Positions 7,967-18,779 are shown, numbered from the stretch's first letter. The stretch: 64,000 nt of DNA from CAWABB01 sp963701735 (GCA_963701735.1 CAVPBI010000026.1:372001-436000), one strand, 5' to 3'. Made by a program: numbers and translations. Notes: generated from the sequence alone by a model not told the origin.

Positions 7967-9051
7967 AGATATTGATCCATCTGCTTCCGGCGGAGGTAGT
8001 CGGCGATCTCTTTCACGTCCTGCGACCGCCCGCGCCTGCAGATCAGGAGCGCATCCGGAGTGTCCACGACGATGAGATCGTCAACGCCGATCACGGCCAC
8101 GATCCGTTCCGGCGAATACACGAGCGAATTATTCAGGTCGCGCTGAATCACCCGCCCGGTCAGGGAGTTGCCATGCGGGTCCTTCCCGGACTGGTAATAC
8201 ACTTCGTCCCACGACCCCACGTCCGTCCAGCCGAAATCGCCACGCAGAACGAACACCTCTTCCGATTTCTCCATCACGCCGTAGTCAATGGAGATGCCGC
8301 GGATGACGCCGTAGACCTTTTCGAGAATGCTCTGATACTGCGGCGTCCCGATGGCCGGCTCCACTTTCGACAGCTCCTCGTAGAGCTCGGGGAGGCACGC
8401 GCTGATCTGCTCGAGGATCGCGTCGGCGCGCCAGACGAACATGCCGCTGTTCCAGAGGAAATCACCGCTGGCGAGGAACCGCTCGGCGGTCGGGATATTC
8501 GGCTTTTCGGCAAACGTCCGCACCTTCATGGCGCCGCGGTCGAGGTACGGGTTGTGGTTGCCCTTCTCGTTGTCGAACTGGATGTACCCGTACCCCGTCT
8601 CGGGTCGCGTCGGGTGAATGCCCAGGGTCAGCAGGCTTTTCGATTGCCCCGCAACCTCGATGGCGACAGACAGGACCTGGAGGAAATCCTCCTCGTTCGC
8701 GATCATGTGATCCGCCGGAAGAACGACCATCACCCCGTCGGGCATGCGCCGCCGCACGTGCATGGCGGCGAGGCCGATGCAGGGCGCTGTATTCCTGCCG
8801 ACGGGTTCTTCCAGGATGTTCTCCTCGGGAACCTGGGGAAGCTGCTTGATCACCGCCGCACGCTGCACGCGGTTGGTCACGACGAAGACGTTCTGCGGCG
8901 GGACCAGCGGCTGGATACGCTTCACCGTGTTCTGGATCATCGTCCCCTTTCCGAGGATCTCCAGCAGCTGCTTCGGGGAGCGTTCGCGGCTGCGCGGCCA
9001 GAATCGGGTGCCGACGCCACCCGCCATTATCACTGCGAAGATCTGGGACAT
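7963..9051 (-). CDS. manC: Mannose-1-phosphate guanylyltransferase
   Basis: Makes GDP-mannose from mannose-1-phosphate and GTP for polysaccharide and glycan synthesis. The nucleotidyltransferase signature GGVGTRFWPRSRERSPKQ is at residues 11-28. Further landmarks are EEPVGRNTAPCI, VLPADHMI, FAEKPN, WNSGMFVWRAD and FGWTDVGSWDE. At 362 residues it is the short form, without the isomerase domain found in bifunctional ManC/AlgA proteins. It starts 3 bases after the upstream unknown gene ends and overlaps rlpA by 4 bases, so it is part of a tight group. Confidence 0.95.
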   Translation of the reverse strand: MSQIFAVIMAGGVGTRFWPRSRERSPKQLLEILGKGTMIQNTVKRIQPLVPPQNVFVVTNRVQRAAVIKQLPQVPEENILEEPVGRNTAPCIGLAAMHVRRRMPDGVMVVLPADHMIANEEDFLQVLSVAIEVAGQSKSLLTLGIHPTRPETGYGYIQFDNEKGNHNPYLDRGAMKVRTFAEKPNIPTAERFLASGDFLWNSGMFVWRADAILEQISACLPELYEELSKVEPAIGTPQYQSILEKVYGVIRGISIDYGVMEKSEEVFVLRGDFGWTDVGSWDEVYYQSGKDPHGNSLTGRVIQRDLNNSLVYSPERIVAVIGVDDLIVVDTPDALLICRRGRSQDVKEIADYLRRKQMDQYL

Positions 9052-9054
9052 GAT

Positions 9055-9789
9055 CTATTCTTGCCCGGGATCTGGTGGTTGTTGTTCGAGCAGCGGCAGG
9101 GGGTTTTCCAGCAGGCGCGTGATCTCCTGGAGGGAGTCGTAATCCTCCGCCGCGTGCGTTTGCATGACTGTCTGAAGCGTAAGGTTCGCGCTGTCCAGGA
9201 GGTTGACGACCCGGACGTCGCGCGCGAGGGACCGGGCCCGGACGAGCTCCAGGAACCGCGCGACGGCGTCTGCGAACCGTGCCACATCCCGGTTCTCCTC
9301 GAGCGCGCCCGCGCGTCCGAGGGGCTGCAGCGAAGCACGGAGCCGTGCCGCCAGATCTTCTGTCACCTCCGGAAACTGACCCTCGCGGAATGAGCCGGCC
9401 TTCAACGCCTCGACCGCGACGCCGAATTCATCCACGGCCGCAGCAATGGACTTCGGCTCTTCGGGGCCGGGGCCGGGGCCGGCCGGGGCCGGAAATTCGG
9501 CTGGAAGCAGGGAGAGGAGCTCGTCGGCGCGTCGGGAGACCACGTGATCGGTCAGGACGGCCGCGAACGGGTCGCTCCCCTTCTCAGCGTACCACATCAA
9601 CCGGAGCGCGACCTGATCGTACCCCTGGACTCCGTAGAGCAATTCCAGCGCGGCATCGAGATGCTGGGACGAGGAGAGCGCCCGTCGGATGAGGCTGATC
9701 CGGCCGGCGTCGAGCGATCGGTTGGATGAGGTCAGACGAGACTCGAGCAGCTGCATGACGTCCAGAATATGTTCTCGCTCGCCAGCCAT
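9055..9789 (-). CDS. Uncharacterised helical protein between atpC and manC
   Basis: I do not recognise this family. The 244-residue product from ATG 9789 is acidic and predicted to be mostly helical, with a proline-glycine hinge (PAPAGPGPGPEE) near residue 110 separating two helical halves. No signal peptide, membrane segment or catalytic motif is seen. The frame is open to a TTG at 9831, which would overlap atpC by 17 bases; ATG 9789 leaves 25 bases after atpC. It lies 3 bases before manC. The hinge is encoded by a GGGGCC-type hexanucleotide repeat. Its function is unknown. Confidence 0.7.
   Translation of the reverse strand: MAGEREHILDVMQLLESRLTSSNRSLDAGRISLIRRALSSSQHLDAALELLYGVQGYDQVALRLMWYAEKGSDPFAAVLTDHVVSRRADELLSLLPAEFPAPAGPGPGPEEPKSIAAAVDEFGVAVEALKAGSFREGQFPEVTEDLAARLRASLQPLGRAGALEENRDVARFADAVARFLELVRARSLARDVRVVNLLDSANLTLQTVMQTHAAEDYDSLQEITRLLENPLPLLEQQPPDPGQE
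9463..9493. repeat. GGGGCC hexanucleotide repeat inside a coding region
   Basis: On the plus strand GGGGCC recurs four times in about 30 bases, three in tandem and one after a short interruption. On the coding strand it specifies the Pro-Gly hinge of the unknown gene. The G-rich strand could form a quadruplex. Confidence 0.75.
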
Positions 9790-9814
9790 CAGCACTGCAG
9801 CCCCCGTGAGGGGA

Positions 9815-10225
9815 TCAGGTTCCCCCGGCAACCCGAAGACGGTTCATCGCGCGCGCGAGGGATGCCTCGGCGCGAGGGACGTCGATGTCGGCCACGCGGT
9901 TCTTCAGACGCTCGTGCGCGCGGTCCGCTGACCGCTTCGCACGCTCGACGTCGATCTCGTCGGCCCGCTCGGCGGACTCCACAACGACGGTCACCACATT
10001 GTCGCGCACCTCCACGAAGCCGCCGGAGGTGGCGTAGAAGACTTCGGTCCCCTCCACGGTCCGGAGCTTCATCGTCCCGACGTGCAGCGACGACAGCAGT
10101 GGCGCGTGGCTATGGAGGACCTGGAACCCGCCCATCACGCCGGGCAGGGAGACGCTGGTCGCATCGCCGCTGTAGACGACGCGGCGCGGGGACACGATCT
10201 CCAGCTTGAACGGTTTCTCGTACAT
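9815..10225 (-). CDS. atpC: ATP synthase F1 epsilon subunit
   Basis: Central-stalk subunit of the F1 motor. The 136-residue sequence opens with FKLEIVSPRRVVYSGDA and continues GVMGGFQVLHSHAPLLSSL and TSGGFVEVRDNVVTVV, the beta-sandwich part of epsilon, followed by a C-terminal helical hairpin with the ERAKRSADRA region. It follows atpD by 14 bases. No other ATP synthase genes lie here, the split atpDC arrangement known from Bacteroidota/Chlorobiota relatives. Confidence 0.95.
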   Translation of the reverse strand: MYEKPFKLEIVSPRRVVYSGDATSVSLPGVMGGFQVLHSHAPLLSSLHVGTMKLRTVEGTEVFYATSGGFVEVRDNVVTVVVESAERADEIDVERAKRSADRAHERLKNRVADIDVPRAEASLARAMNRLRVAGGT

Positions 10226-10239
10226 GAGGCGCGGTTCCG

Positions 10240-11646
<1,407 letters not shown>

Positions 11647-11688
11647 TGCCTGTCCTTGCCTGGGATAAGTCTACAGCGATGAGAGTAG

Positions 11689-11717
11689 ATTATAAATTTA
11701 CTCAGAACGGGGGCAAA
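11689..11717 (-). promoter_or_regulatory. Promoter for atpDC
   Basis: On the reverse strand TTTGCC (11712-11717), a 17-base spacer and a perfect TATAAT (11689-11694). The -35 element is weak. The -10 element lies about 43 bases before the atpD ATG. Confidence 0.6.
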
Positions 11718-11719
11718 AA

Positions 11720-12688
11720 TCAAGAAAATCGACGTCTTGCGAGGAGCGCAGAGACAATCACCTTCCCGTGGAGACGGCCGTTCTCGACGAAGATCTTGTT
11801 GGTGTTTCTCCCCGCAACCACCGATCCTGCGACGAACAGCCCCGGGACGTTTGTTTCGAGCGTCCCCGGATTGGCGATCGGGGCGAGCGTCTCAGGATCG
11901 AGTTGAATCCCGAATCGAGAGAGTTGGGCCGCATCAGGGAGGAACCCGACCAGCACATACGCACACCTGGCCGCGAGGTGCCGATGGCCCTCCGGCCCTT
12001 CGACGATCACCGAGTCGGGGCGGAACTCTCGAACCGTGGAGTTGTACATCCCCGTGATCTCCCCTGCCTTGATTCGATTCTCGATGTCCGGCAGGATCCA
12101 GTACTTCACACCCTCGCTGAGGCGGGAACCTCTGTGAACGAGCGTGACCTTCGCACCATGACGGTAGAGATCGAGTGCGGCCTCCACCGCCGAATTGCGG
12201 CCGCCGACGATGACGACGTCCTGACCGGCCCACCTGAACGGCTCGTCGTAGTAATGAAAGACATGTGGAAGATCCTCTCCGGGGACGCCGAGCCGATTCG
12301 GGTCATCGAAATAGCCGGTGGCCACGACGGCTGCACCCGCCTCATACGTCGCTCCGCCGGCGGTACCGACCACGAGTCCCTTGCCTGCCCGCCCGATGGA
12401 AACCGCGGCGTCAAACGGCCGGACATCGATCTCGTAGTGGCGTGTGACCTTGCGGTAGTAGTTCAGCGTGTCGACGCGTGTCGGCCGGACGGTGGAGATG
12501 ACAAACGGGACGTCGCCAAGCTCGAGGAGCTCGGGCGTGGAGAACCAGACGAGGTCTGCCGGGAAACGGCGGATGGCGTCGACCAGGCTCCCCTTCTCGA
12601 GGACGACGGTGCTGAGGCCCGCCCTCCGGGCCTCGATGGCGCATGAGAGTCCGGCCGGACCGGACCCGATGACAAGCAGATCAATCAT
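11720..12688 (-). CDS. ypdA: YpdA-family FAD/NAD(P) oxidoreductase (bacillithiol system)
   Basis: Thioredoxin-reductase-like flavoprotein of the YpdA family, whose studied members reduce bacillithiol disulfide with NADPH. It has an FAD fold at the N-terminus (LLVIGSGPAGLSCAIEA), a family stretch DLVWFSTPELLELGDVPF and an NAD(P) fold VVIVGGRNSAVEAALDLYRHG near residue 165. It ends with NVPGLFVAGSVVAGRNTNKIFVENGR. The CxxC pair of true thioredoxin reductases is absent, as expected for YpdA. The frame is open to 12871, but ATG 12688 starts directly before the FAD fold and gives a normal 322 residues. Bacillithiol use by this organism is an inference. Confidence 0.88.
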   Translation of the reverse strand: MIDLLVIGSGPAGLSCAIEARRAGLSTVVLEKGSLVDAIRRFPADLVWFSTPELLELGDVPFVISTVRPTRVDTLNYYRKVTRHYEIDVRPFDAAVSIGRAGKGLVVGTAGGATYEAGAAVVATGYFDDPNRLGVPGEDLPHVFHYYDEPFRWAGQDVVIVGGRNSAVEAALDLYRHGAKVTLVHRGSRLSEGVKYWILPDIENRIKAGEITGMYNSTVREFRPDSVIVEGPEGHRHLAARCAYVLVGFLPDAAQLSRFGIQLDPETLAPIANPGTLETNVPGLFVAGSVVAGRNTNKIFVENGRLHGKVIVSALLARRRFS

Positions 12689-12908
12689 GGAAGGCTGTGG
12701 CGCGGGAATCGTTGAATGAACCCCGGAGGATACAGAAAAGCCGATCAAAACTCCAGCGACAGGCGCAGGGCATTCCACAGACACGGTGCGGAGGCGGTTG
12801 ATTCTCGGCGTCATGTAGCGTATTATCCCCATCAGTGGCGCCTCAGCGCTCCGGATTCTTTTTCCCAGCACAACAGGTCCCCTGTCAATCCTGTCAGGAA
12901 TCGTCCCG

Positions 12909-14330
12909 ATGATCTATGCACGCCTCCATTGCCACGCCGCGCTGGCAGCGTTTCTCCTTCTCTCCCCCATCGCCGCGATGGCAGCCCAGCAGAAGCCCGC
13001 AGCAAGCCTCACGGCCGAGCAGAAGCAGTGGCTGTCAAAGGCACGCCGAGCGGAGCAGGACGGATGGATCTATCTCCGCATCGCCGGCGCTCCCCGCGAG
13101 ATGGGTTTCCAGCACGGATACCTTCTCGCACCCGAGATCAAGACTTCCATGGGGATCGTGCGGAAGAAATGGCTCCACGATAGCGGAATGGAGTGGGCAT
13201 GGCTGGTGGAGCAGGGCGACCGGATTCTCCGCCCGAAAGTCGACGCGAAGATTCTGGAGGAGATCGAGGGGCTTGTCGAAGGGCTTGCGGCAGCGGGCGT
13301 GAAGACCACGCTGGCCGAGATGATCGCGTTCAACGGCTTCATCGACCTCGACTACTGGTGGTCCGAGGCGAAGGATTCCATCGGCGCGCGCTCCCCTGAC
13401 AGCCCCCAGGAGGGCTGCAGCAGCTTCATCGTGACCGGCTCCATGACGCCCGACGGCGGGATCGTCCTGGGCCATAACACGATGACGTCATACGTCACGG
13501 CGGACCCGAACATCGCACTGGACATCGTACCGCAATCAGGTCGTCGCATCCTGATGCAGGGGTCCCCGGGATGGGTCCACAGTGGAACGGACTTTTTCAT
13601 TACGGATGCCGGGCTGGTCGGTTCGGAGACGACGATCAGCGGCTTCTCGGGGTTTGACGAGAACGGGATCCCGGAGTTTGTGCGGATGCGGCGGGCCGTT
13701 GAAGATGCTTCGTCGATCGACCAGTGGTGCGCGATCATGCTGAAAGGGAACAACGGAGGGTACGCAAACGCCTGGCTCGTCGGGGACATCAACACCGGCG
13801 AGATCGCGCGTCTGGAGCTCGGCCTGAAGCACACGTCGCTGGAGCGAACCAAGGATGGATACTTCGTCGGCTCGAACGTCGCCGAGAACATCAAGATTCT
13901 CCGGCTGGAAACCAACTCGGACGAGACCGACATCCGCAATTCAGACATCGCCCGCAGGGTGCGTTGGAAACAGCTGATGGCGGAGAACAAGGGGAAGATC
14001 ACACTCGAGCACGCCAAGCGGTTCGAGGGAGACCACTACGACACGTACCTGAAGATGGAGAGGCCGGGCGGGCGGTGCCTGTGCGCGCACTGGGACGTCG
14101 ATTCGACCGAGATAAGCTTCGCGCCGTTCACACCGTACGGCACGGTGGACGCGAAGGTGGTGGATACGAAGATGGCAAAGCAGATGAGCTTCGCGGCGCG
14201 GTGGGGATCCGGATGCGGCACGCCTTTCGACGCGGAGGTCTTCCTGAAAGCACGCCCGCAGTTCGACTGGCTGGAGGGGTTGCTGTTCAGCAGGAAATCG
14301 TACCCCTGGACAACCATCGCCCCTGAGTGA
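12909..14330 (+). CDS. Secreted C45-family Ntn-hydrolase / phospholipase B-like acyltransferase
   Basis: Member of the C45 autoproteolytic acyltransferase/hydrolase group, which hydrolyses or forms amide bonds using an N-terminal cysteine freed by self-cleavage. A signal peptide ends near AAMAAQQ at residue 26. The RIAGAPREMGFQHGYLLAPEI region precedes the likely nucleophile Cys in PQEGCSSFIVTGSMT near residue 178, followed by GGIVLGHNTM. The C-terminal half has NVAENIKILRLE and RCLCAHWDV. The product is 473 residues and stands alone, divergent from ypdA. Its substrate cannot be read from the sequence. Confidence 0.82.
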   Translation: MIYARLHCHAALAAFLLLSPIAAMAAQQKPAASLTAEQKQWLSKARRAEQDGWIYLRIAGAPREMGFQHGYLLAPEIKTSMGIVRKKWLHDSGMEWAWLVEQGDRILRPKVDAKILEEIEGLVEGLAAAGVKTTLAEMIAFNGFIDLDYWWSEAKDSIGARSPDSPQEGCSSFIVTGSMTPDGGIVLGHNTMTSYVTADPNIALDIVPQSGRRILMQGSPGWVHSGTDFFITDAGLVGSETTISGFSGFDENGIPEFVRMRRAVEDASSIDQWCAIMLKGNNGGYANAWLVGDINTGEIARLELGLKHTSLERTKDGYFVGSNVAENIKILRLETNSDETDIRNSDIARRVRWKQLMAENKGKITLEHAKRFEGDHYDTYLKMERPGGRCLCAHWDVDSTEISFAPFTPYGTVDAKVVDTKMAKQMSFAARWGSGCGTPFDAEVFLKARPQFDWLEGLLFSRKSYPWTTIAPE

Positions 14331-14485
14331 GGGCGGCCTGGAGCACCGGGCTCTCTCGCGAGGGCAGTCGATTCGGGATCCGTCAGACGAAGCAAACCTT
14401 GCGATGACGTGTGTTGCGATGCCGTGAATTCAGCCGTGGCGGTTAGCGCAGAATAGGCGTACATTTCCGCTGTAATCTCGGAGGC

Positions 14486-14973
14486 TTGTTGAAATACCTA
14501 CTCGCGTTTCTGCTCCTGGCCGGCGCCTACCATGTCGCGCCAGCGCAGGTGAAGCCGGAAAAGGTTCGCCACGTTGTGACGGTGAGGGGCGAGCTCAGCT
14601 TCCTCGTCCTCAATAGCAGGCAGAAGCGGAAAGAGGGTAAGGGTGAACTGGCAATCAGGCTCAATGGGGGGGGATTAAGGCTGACACAACCCTGGTTTTT
14701 CAGCTTGGCAAGCCGGTGCTGTTCTGGTACTCGATTGAAAGCGTTCCGGAAGGTTGCCTGCTTCAGGCTTTTGCATCAGTGAGATATGAAGACATTCTTC
14801 ATTCAGACGTAGGCGAAGCGAGTGCGAAGCTCCTGGTCTATATCGATGATAAACTGGCCGCGGCCGACTTCGACACAGGGACCCTGGGCGCAACCGCATA
14901 TGCCGAAGTGCTTGTTGGCGCCATCCCATACGGCAAGCCCCTGCAACTCGAGAACAAGTCCGGCCGTTACTAG
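14486..14973 (+). CDS. Small secreted protein of unknown function, interrupted at a G8 run
   Basis: A signal peptide (LKYLLAFLLLAGAYHVAPAQ) opens the first frame, starting at TTG 14486 or 14489 after GGAGG. The frame changes at a run of eight G at about 14667-14674. One more G, or two fewer, would continue into KADTTLVFQLGKPVLFWYSI, then ASAKLLVYIDDKLAAADFDTG, and end at 14973, about 162 residues in all. I do not recognise the family; the second half looks like a compact beta-rich domain. This is the only shift in a long homopolymer and may be a sequencing error or genuine slippage. Confidence 0.55.
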
Positions 14974-15071
14974 CGCCGCATCAGCTGTTTTCTCCCGATC
15001 ACTGGCGTTCCGACCTCCTCGCGCCCCCACCCGGGCACGCTCTGAGAGGCTCGCGGTACGGCCGAACTATG

Positions 15072-15293
15072 CTAGATGCCCCTCGACCTGAGAACCTCAT
15101 CCGCTTTCTTCAGGTCTTTCTCCCGAACCTCAACGAATACTCCCAGCTGCCCGTGGAAATTGGGTTGCATGCCGCCGGCATCGTCCGACCTCACGAAGGC
15201 TGGAATGACCGCCGCCTCCAGATGTTGCCTGGCAATATCGGCTTCGAGTTGGTTCCCGAAAGACCGCACTCTGACGAATATGTACTTCTTCAT
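15072..15293 (-). CDS. DUF2007-like small protein
   Basis: A 73-residue protein resembling DUF2007 (putative signal-transducing protein family): MKKYIFVRVRSFGNQLEADIARQ, VIPAFVRSDDAGGMQP and LGVFVEVREKDLKKADEVL. The frame is open to 15353, but ATG 15293, preceded by GGGAAG, matches the usual family start. No partner gene is adjacent. The biological role of the family is not established. Confidence 0.75.
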   Translation of the reverse strand: MKKYIFVRVRSFGNQLEADIARQHLEAAVIPAFVRSDDAGGMQPNFHGQLGVFVEVREKDLKKADEVLRSRGI

Positions 15294-15454
15294 GATTCTT
15301 CCCTGCCCGTCCTCACATAAGGTACGACAATGCGCGACAAAGGGTGTCATCATGATACAAGGGGGACCAGTCCGGACATCACGGCGGAATCAAAGTCAAG
15401 GACGCTCAGGAAGAGGTCGGATAAGCAGGTAGTTCGGGGGGGAGAGTGATCGCA

Positions 15455-15481
15455 TAAAAATGCCCCGGCCGAAGCCGGGGC
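15455..15481 (-). terminator. Rho-independent terminator after the clostripain-like gene
   Basis: Perfect 8-bp stem (15462-15469 with 15474-15481) around a CGAA loop. Read on the reverse strand it is followed by ATTTTTA. It lies 28 bases past the stop of the clostripain-like gene. Confidence 0.88.
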
Positions 15482-15508
15482 TTGTGGTTGAGGAGTGTGG
15501 CGGGAGAC

Positions 15509-17983
15509 TCAGCGAATGAGAATGAGTTTCTTCGTATCTGAAAACGTGCCGGTGCGGAGGGTGTAGAAGTAGACCCCCGAGGCAAACCCCTTGCCGTTGA
15601 ACGAAACGGTCTTATGACCCGGCGGTTGAGTCTCGTCCACGAGCTTTGCCACTTCCCTCCCCATGATGTTGTATACGGCGAGGGTGACATGTCCTGCGGA
15701 CGGCACGTCGTATTCGATGTTGGTGGCAGGGTTGAAAGGGTTCGGGTAGTTCTGTGAGAGTGAAAACCTCGTCGGGGCGAGCAGCACATCTTCCGTGACT
15801 CCCGTGACCTCATTCAGGTAGCTGACCGCGGCCCTGATGAAGAATGTGCCCTCTCCCAGGAACCAGTCCTGGTAACCCCCGATCTCGGTAAACACAAGGT
15901 TGAGCCCATTCGTGGAGTTCGTGTCCCACCCGATCGCGGGAGAATTCCAGCGGTCCCATAACAACCCGGCAAAGAAATCCCCAAAGAGCGTAATATTATC
16001 CGCGGTCAGGTCTACAGAATTCCAGCCCGTCCCTCCGGGCCGAATGTAGCGCAGCGTATCAGGAAGAAACGTTCCATAGTAATCAGCGCCGAACACGTAG
16101 AACGACCCATCCGATCCGCCATCACTGGGAAACGCGTCGAGAGAAACAAGATCGAAGTAGAACCCCTTCAGCACAGCAGGCGTCACCGGAGGCACAAAGT
16201 AGCATGCAACTCCTTCATTGATGTCCCATCGATTGCTGTATATCCAGCCGTTGGGGTGACCGTCGTCGTATTGCAGAAGCACATCGACGACCCCACCTCC
16301 GCCTGTCTGCGCAATTGTCAGCTGGTAGGGATTCGCGCTGTAGTTGTCGTTGTTCCACAGATACATGACGGCGACATAGTACTCCCCGGAGGGAAGGCCA
16401 GAGCGTTGGATGAGCTCGGCTTGCGTGTTCATATTGGCCGACGAATCTACGAGCTGGTACTGCTCCCCGCTCTTGCGCCACAAGTAAATATCGTAGTCTG
16501 CCGGGACCGTCAGGTCGATGCGCAGATCGAACGTTGAGCCGGCGACAATCTTGAAGAAGTCTCTGTCGTTCCTGCTCGTGATGTAGCCTATGTACTGGAA
16601 GCCCGATGTGACAGGGCCGTACGCTTGAGCGGGCGAGTCGTTGGGCTCATAGGGGTCGGCGTTCGGCTCTCCGCCTCCTCCTCCTTGATACGACGCCTGG
16701 ATCATTTCGTCCCACTGGGTGTCGGCAGTGAAGTCAATGTTCAGGACGCCATTGGCATACCGAGGATCATAGCCGGACGAGGGGGGGAAATAGACTGCCA
16801 CCCCGCGAGCATTTCCGTGCGATGGCTCGGCATAGTTGCTGATCACAAAAGCACTGAGTGCCGTCTTGAGCGCGTTTGCCTGGGTTCCCACGCCGGCCAC
16901 CAGTGTCCCCAGACGGTCTGCGAAATCGTAGAGGTCGATGTTCTGGCTCTGGTTGTAGCTGTCCGAGGCCTGACGGGCCTGTGACACCAGGCTCCATGCA
17001 TTGGCTCCGGTAACCGCCTGGGCGAAATTGTTGATCGCTACAATCACAGCATCGAGCTTTGACATGTCGACCGCGGAGAGCGTCTGATCGGTCTCCGGGG
17101 TAGCGCCATAGTACTGTCCATACTTCTGGACGAGCACGGTGCTCAGTTCCGCCGGCGTCATCGTGGGTCTCGAGCGGAGCTCCGGGAGGATGAGGTCGTA
17201 GGCCCATCCGTCTCCAGGTTCCGTCTCCTCCGAGCCGACCATGTAGTTCACCTTCCCGCGAACCTCGTATGCGTTCTCGATCATGGCCATCAGGCATGCG
17301 TCGTAGCCAAGCACGTCAATTCCGCCCCCGAGCCTCTGCAGGGCGCCCGAGATCTCATCGCTCTGGAGTCTATCGCTGTTTGTCTGGTCCAGGCAGACGT
17401 CCTTCCCCGGGCCCCATCCACTCCGGAACGGGTTCGTGAACCTTACCGCGGGCCCGCTCGGGTCTGCCTTTCGGGCGTTCAGAAGATCGCTCAGTCGAGC
17501 TCCGCCGGAGGGGAAGGCAGTAGGAGTGCCCCGCAGGCCGTCCGACGCAAGCCTCGTCCGCTTCCAACCGCCACCATGGTCCCAGAGCACCAGGCAGTAA
17601 TGTTCGGCTGGATAGTTCTGCCTGGCCCACGTCACAAAATCAACGAGGGTTTGCGGGTCGCCCATGTTCAGCTCGCCCATGTTCTGAACCACAGGAGACG
17701 AGATGGTGGATGTGTTGGCATCCTGGGTGACGCGAAAGCGGCGGGTATCGGTCCAGTTGCCGTTGGTGGCATCATACTCGGGGCTTCTGTCATACTGAAC
17801 AATGATCTGGAGGTCGGCTGATGAACCGACTGTCTCCATCTCGTTGAAGTCCGAAATGGAAAACGGCTCGAGATCGTTGTCGGCCGCCATGTAGACCATG
17901 AATGTCCACTTCGCGCTCTGTGCCCAGCCAGAGGAGGCGAGTCCAAACAGGATGCCGATGAAAAGCACTTTCACGGTTCGCAT
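15509..17983 (-). CDS. Clostripain-like (C11) peptidase with PPC domain and T9SS sorting domain
   Basis: Secreted cysteine peptidase of clan CD. A signal peptide (VKVLFIGILFGLASSGWAQ) precedes KWTFMVYMAADNDLE, the clostripain N-terminus. The catalytic His is in LVLWDHGGGW near residue 140 and the catalytic Cys in LGYDACLMAMIENAYE near 235. A pre-peptidase C-terminal type domain (DPYEPNDSPAQA onward) starts near residue 455. The last ~85 residues form a type A sorting domain (SQNYPNPFNPATNIEY, then SGVYFYTLRTG), which sends cargo through the outer membrane by the Por/T9SS system. ATG 17983 is chosen because it begins the signal peptide; the open frame extends to 18079. Length 824 residues. Confidence 0.93.
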   Translation of the reverse strand: MRTVKVLFIGILFGLASSGWAQSAKWTFMVYMAADNDLEPFSISDFNEMETVGSSADLQIIVQYDRSPEYDATNGNWTDTRRFRVTQDANTSTISSPVVQNMGELNMGDPQTLVDFVTWARQNYPAEHYCLVLWDHGGGWKRTRLASDGLRGTPTAFPSGGARLSDLLNARKADPSGPAVRFTNPFRSGWGPGKDVCLDQTNSDRLQSDEISGALQRLGGGIDVLGYDACLMAMIENAYEVRGKVNYMVGSEETEPGDGWAYDLILPELRSRPTMTPAELSTVLVQKYGQYYGATPETDQTLSAVDMSKLDAVIVAINNFAQAVTGANAWSLVSQARQASDSYNQSQNIDLYDFADRLGTLVAGVGTQANALKTALSAFVISNYAEPSHGNARGVAVYFPPSSGYDPRYANGVLNIDFTADTQWDEMIQASYQGGGGGEPNADPYEPNDSPAQAYGPVTSGFQYIGYITSRNDRDFFKIVAGSTFDLRIDLTVPADYDIYLWRKSGEQYQLVDSSANMNTQAELIQRSGLPSGEYYVAVMYLWNNDNYSANPYQLTIAQTGGGGVVDVLLQYDDGHPNGWIYSNRWDINEGVACYFVPPVTPAVLKGFYFDLVSLDAFPSDGGSDGSFYVFGADYYGTFLPDTLRYIRPGGTGWNSVDLTADNITLFGDFFAGLLWDRWNSPAIGWDTNSTNGLNLVFTEIGGYQDWFLGEGTFFIRAAVSYLNEVTGVTEDVLLAPTRFSLSQNYPNPFNPATNIEYDVPSAGHVTLAVYNIMGREVAKLVDETQPPGHKTVSFNGKGFASGVYFYTLRTGTFSDTKKLILIR

Positions 17984-18005
17984 GATGTGCCTCTCTCTTG
18001 TGATT

Positions 18006-18443
18006 CTACGGTGTGGATGAGGTGTCTTGCTGCGACGCTGGTGTGGAACGCACGTATTCCAGGAGGAGCTGCTTGTCACCGGTTATTCGCACACGGGCTT
18101 CCAGAATGATATCCGTTCCCGTGGTGGTATCCTCCATGGCTGACAGTCCCGGCGGGTTCCCTCCCGTGACATACAAGCAGGTCTGGCCGATCTTGAAAAT
18201 CCAGTCGCTGCGCGTCGCCTGACGTGCTGCATACGATGGGAAGACGCAATCGGTCCCATGCCAGCCCATCCAGCGGCCGGTGAGGGTTATGACCGAGTCG
18301 CGCAATGAATCGCGCTGATCAAAGACATCGTCGAATGTCTCCGGTGCCCGAAGAGGATCAGGAGTCTGGCAACCGGAGCCAAGGAGGGTGATCATGAGGG
18401 ATGCCGCTGCGAGGCAGATCGCTGCCGGAGCAGCGCGCGGCAT
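18006..18443 (-). CDS. Small lipoprotein of unknown function
   Basis: A 145-residue protein with a lipoprotein signal (lipobox LGSGC near residue 25) and no recognisable domain. The mature part contains DSVITLTGRWMGWHGTDCVF, IFKIGQTCLYVTGG and TDIILEARVRIT. The two cysteines after the lipobox could form a disulfide, and the fold may be a small OB-like beta barrel. It ends 22 bases upstream of the clostripain-like gene and is probably co-transcribed with it. ATG 18443 begins the signal; the frame is open to 18497. Confidence 0.7.
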   Translation of the reverse strand: MPRAAPAAICLAAASLMITLLGSGCQTPDPLRAPETFDDVFDQRDSLRDSVITLTGRWMGWHGTDCVFPSYAARQATRSDWIFKIGQTCLYVTGGNPPGLSAMEDTTTGTDIILEARVRITGDKQLLLEYVRSTPASQQDTSSTP

Positions 18444-18694
18444 GTGGGATATCAACCTGGGAGGAGAGCCGATCTTGGTTGAGCGCTTCACGCCCAAGCT
18501 CTCTCGGTGAGAGTCTTGCCCGGCCTCATCTGTCGGCGAATGGACCGAACTCCTCGCCGAGGGTGAACGTTGGACCAGTGCAGGGAACGTTCCGGAACGA
18601 ATGTGCGGAGCAAAGATTCAAATGTCAAGGCTGACGATTGCCTCGTCCCGCTACAACTCAATAGCCCATAGACTATTGCCAATCGGGGCCTTTG

Positions 18695-18766
18695 AGCTGA
18701 AGGTGGGATTTGAACCCACGACCTGCTGATTACGAATCAGCTGCTCTACCGCTGAGCTACTTCAGC
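18695..18766 (-). tRNA. tRNA-Thr (anticodon CGU)
   Basis: Read on the reverse strand, a full cloverleaf: 7-bp acceptor stem GCTGAAG/CTTCAGC, D arm GCTC...GAGC, anticodon stem GCTGA/TCAGC with loop TTCGTAA (anticodon CGU, decoding ACG) and T arm GTGGG TTCAAAT CCCAC. The CCA end is not encoded. Confidence 0.96.
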
Positions 18767-18779
18767 AAACGCAGACCAT

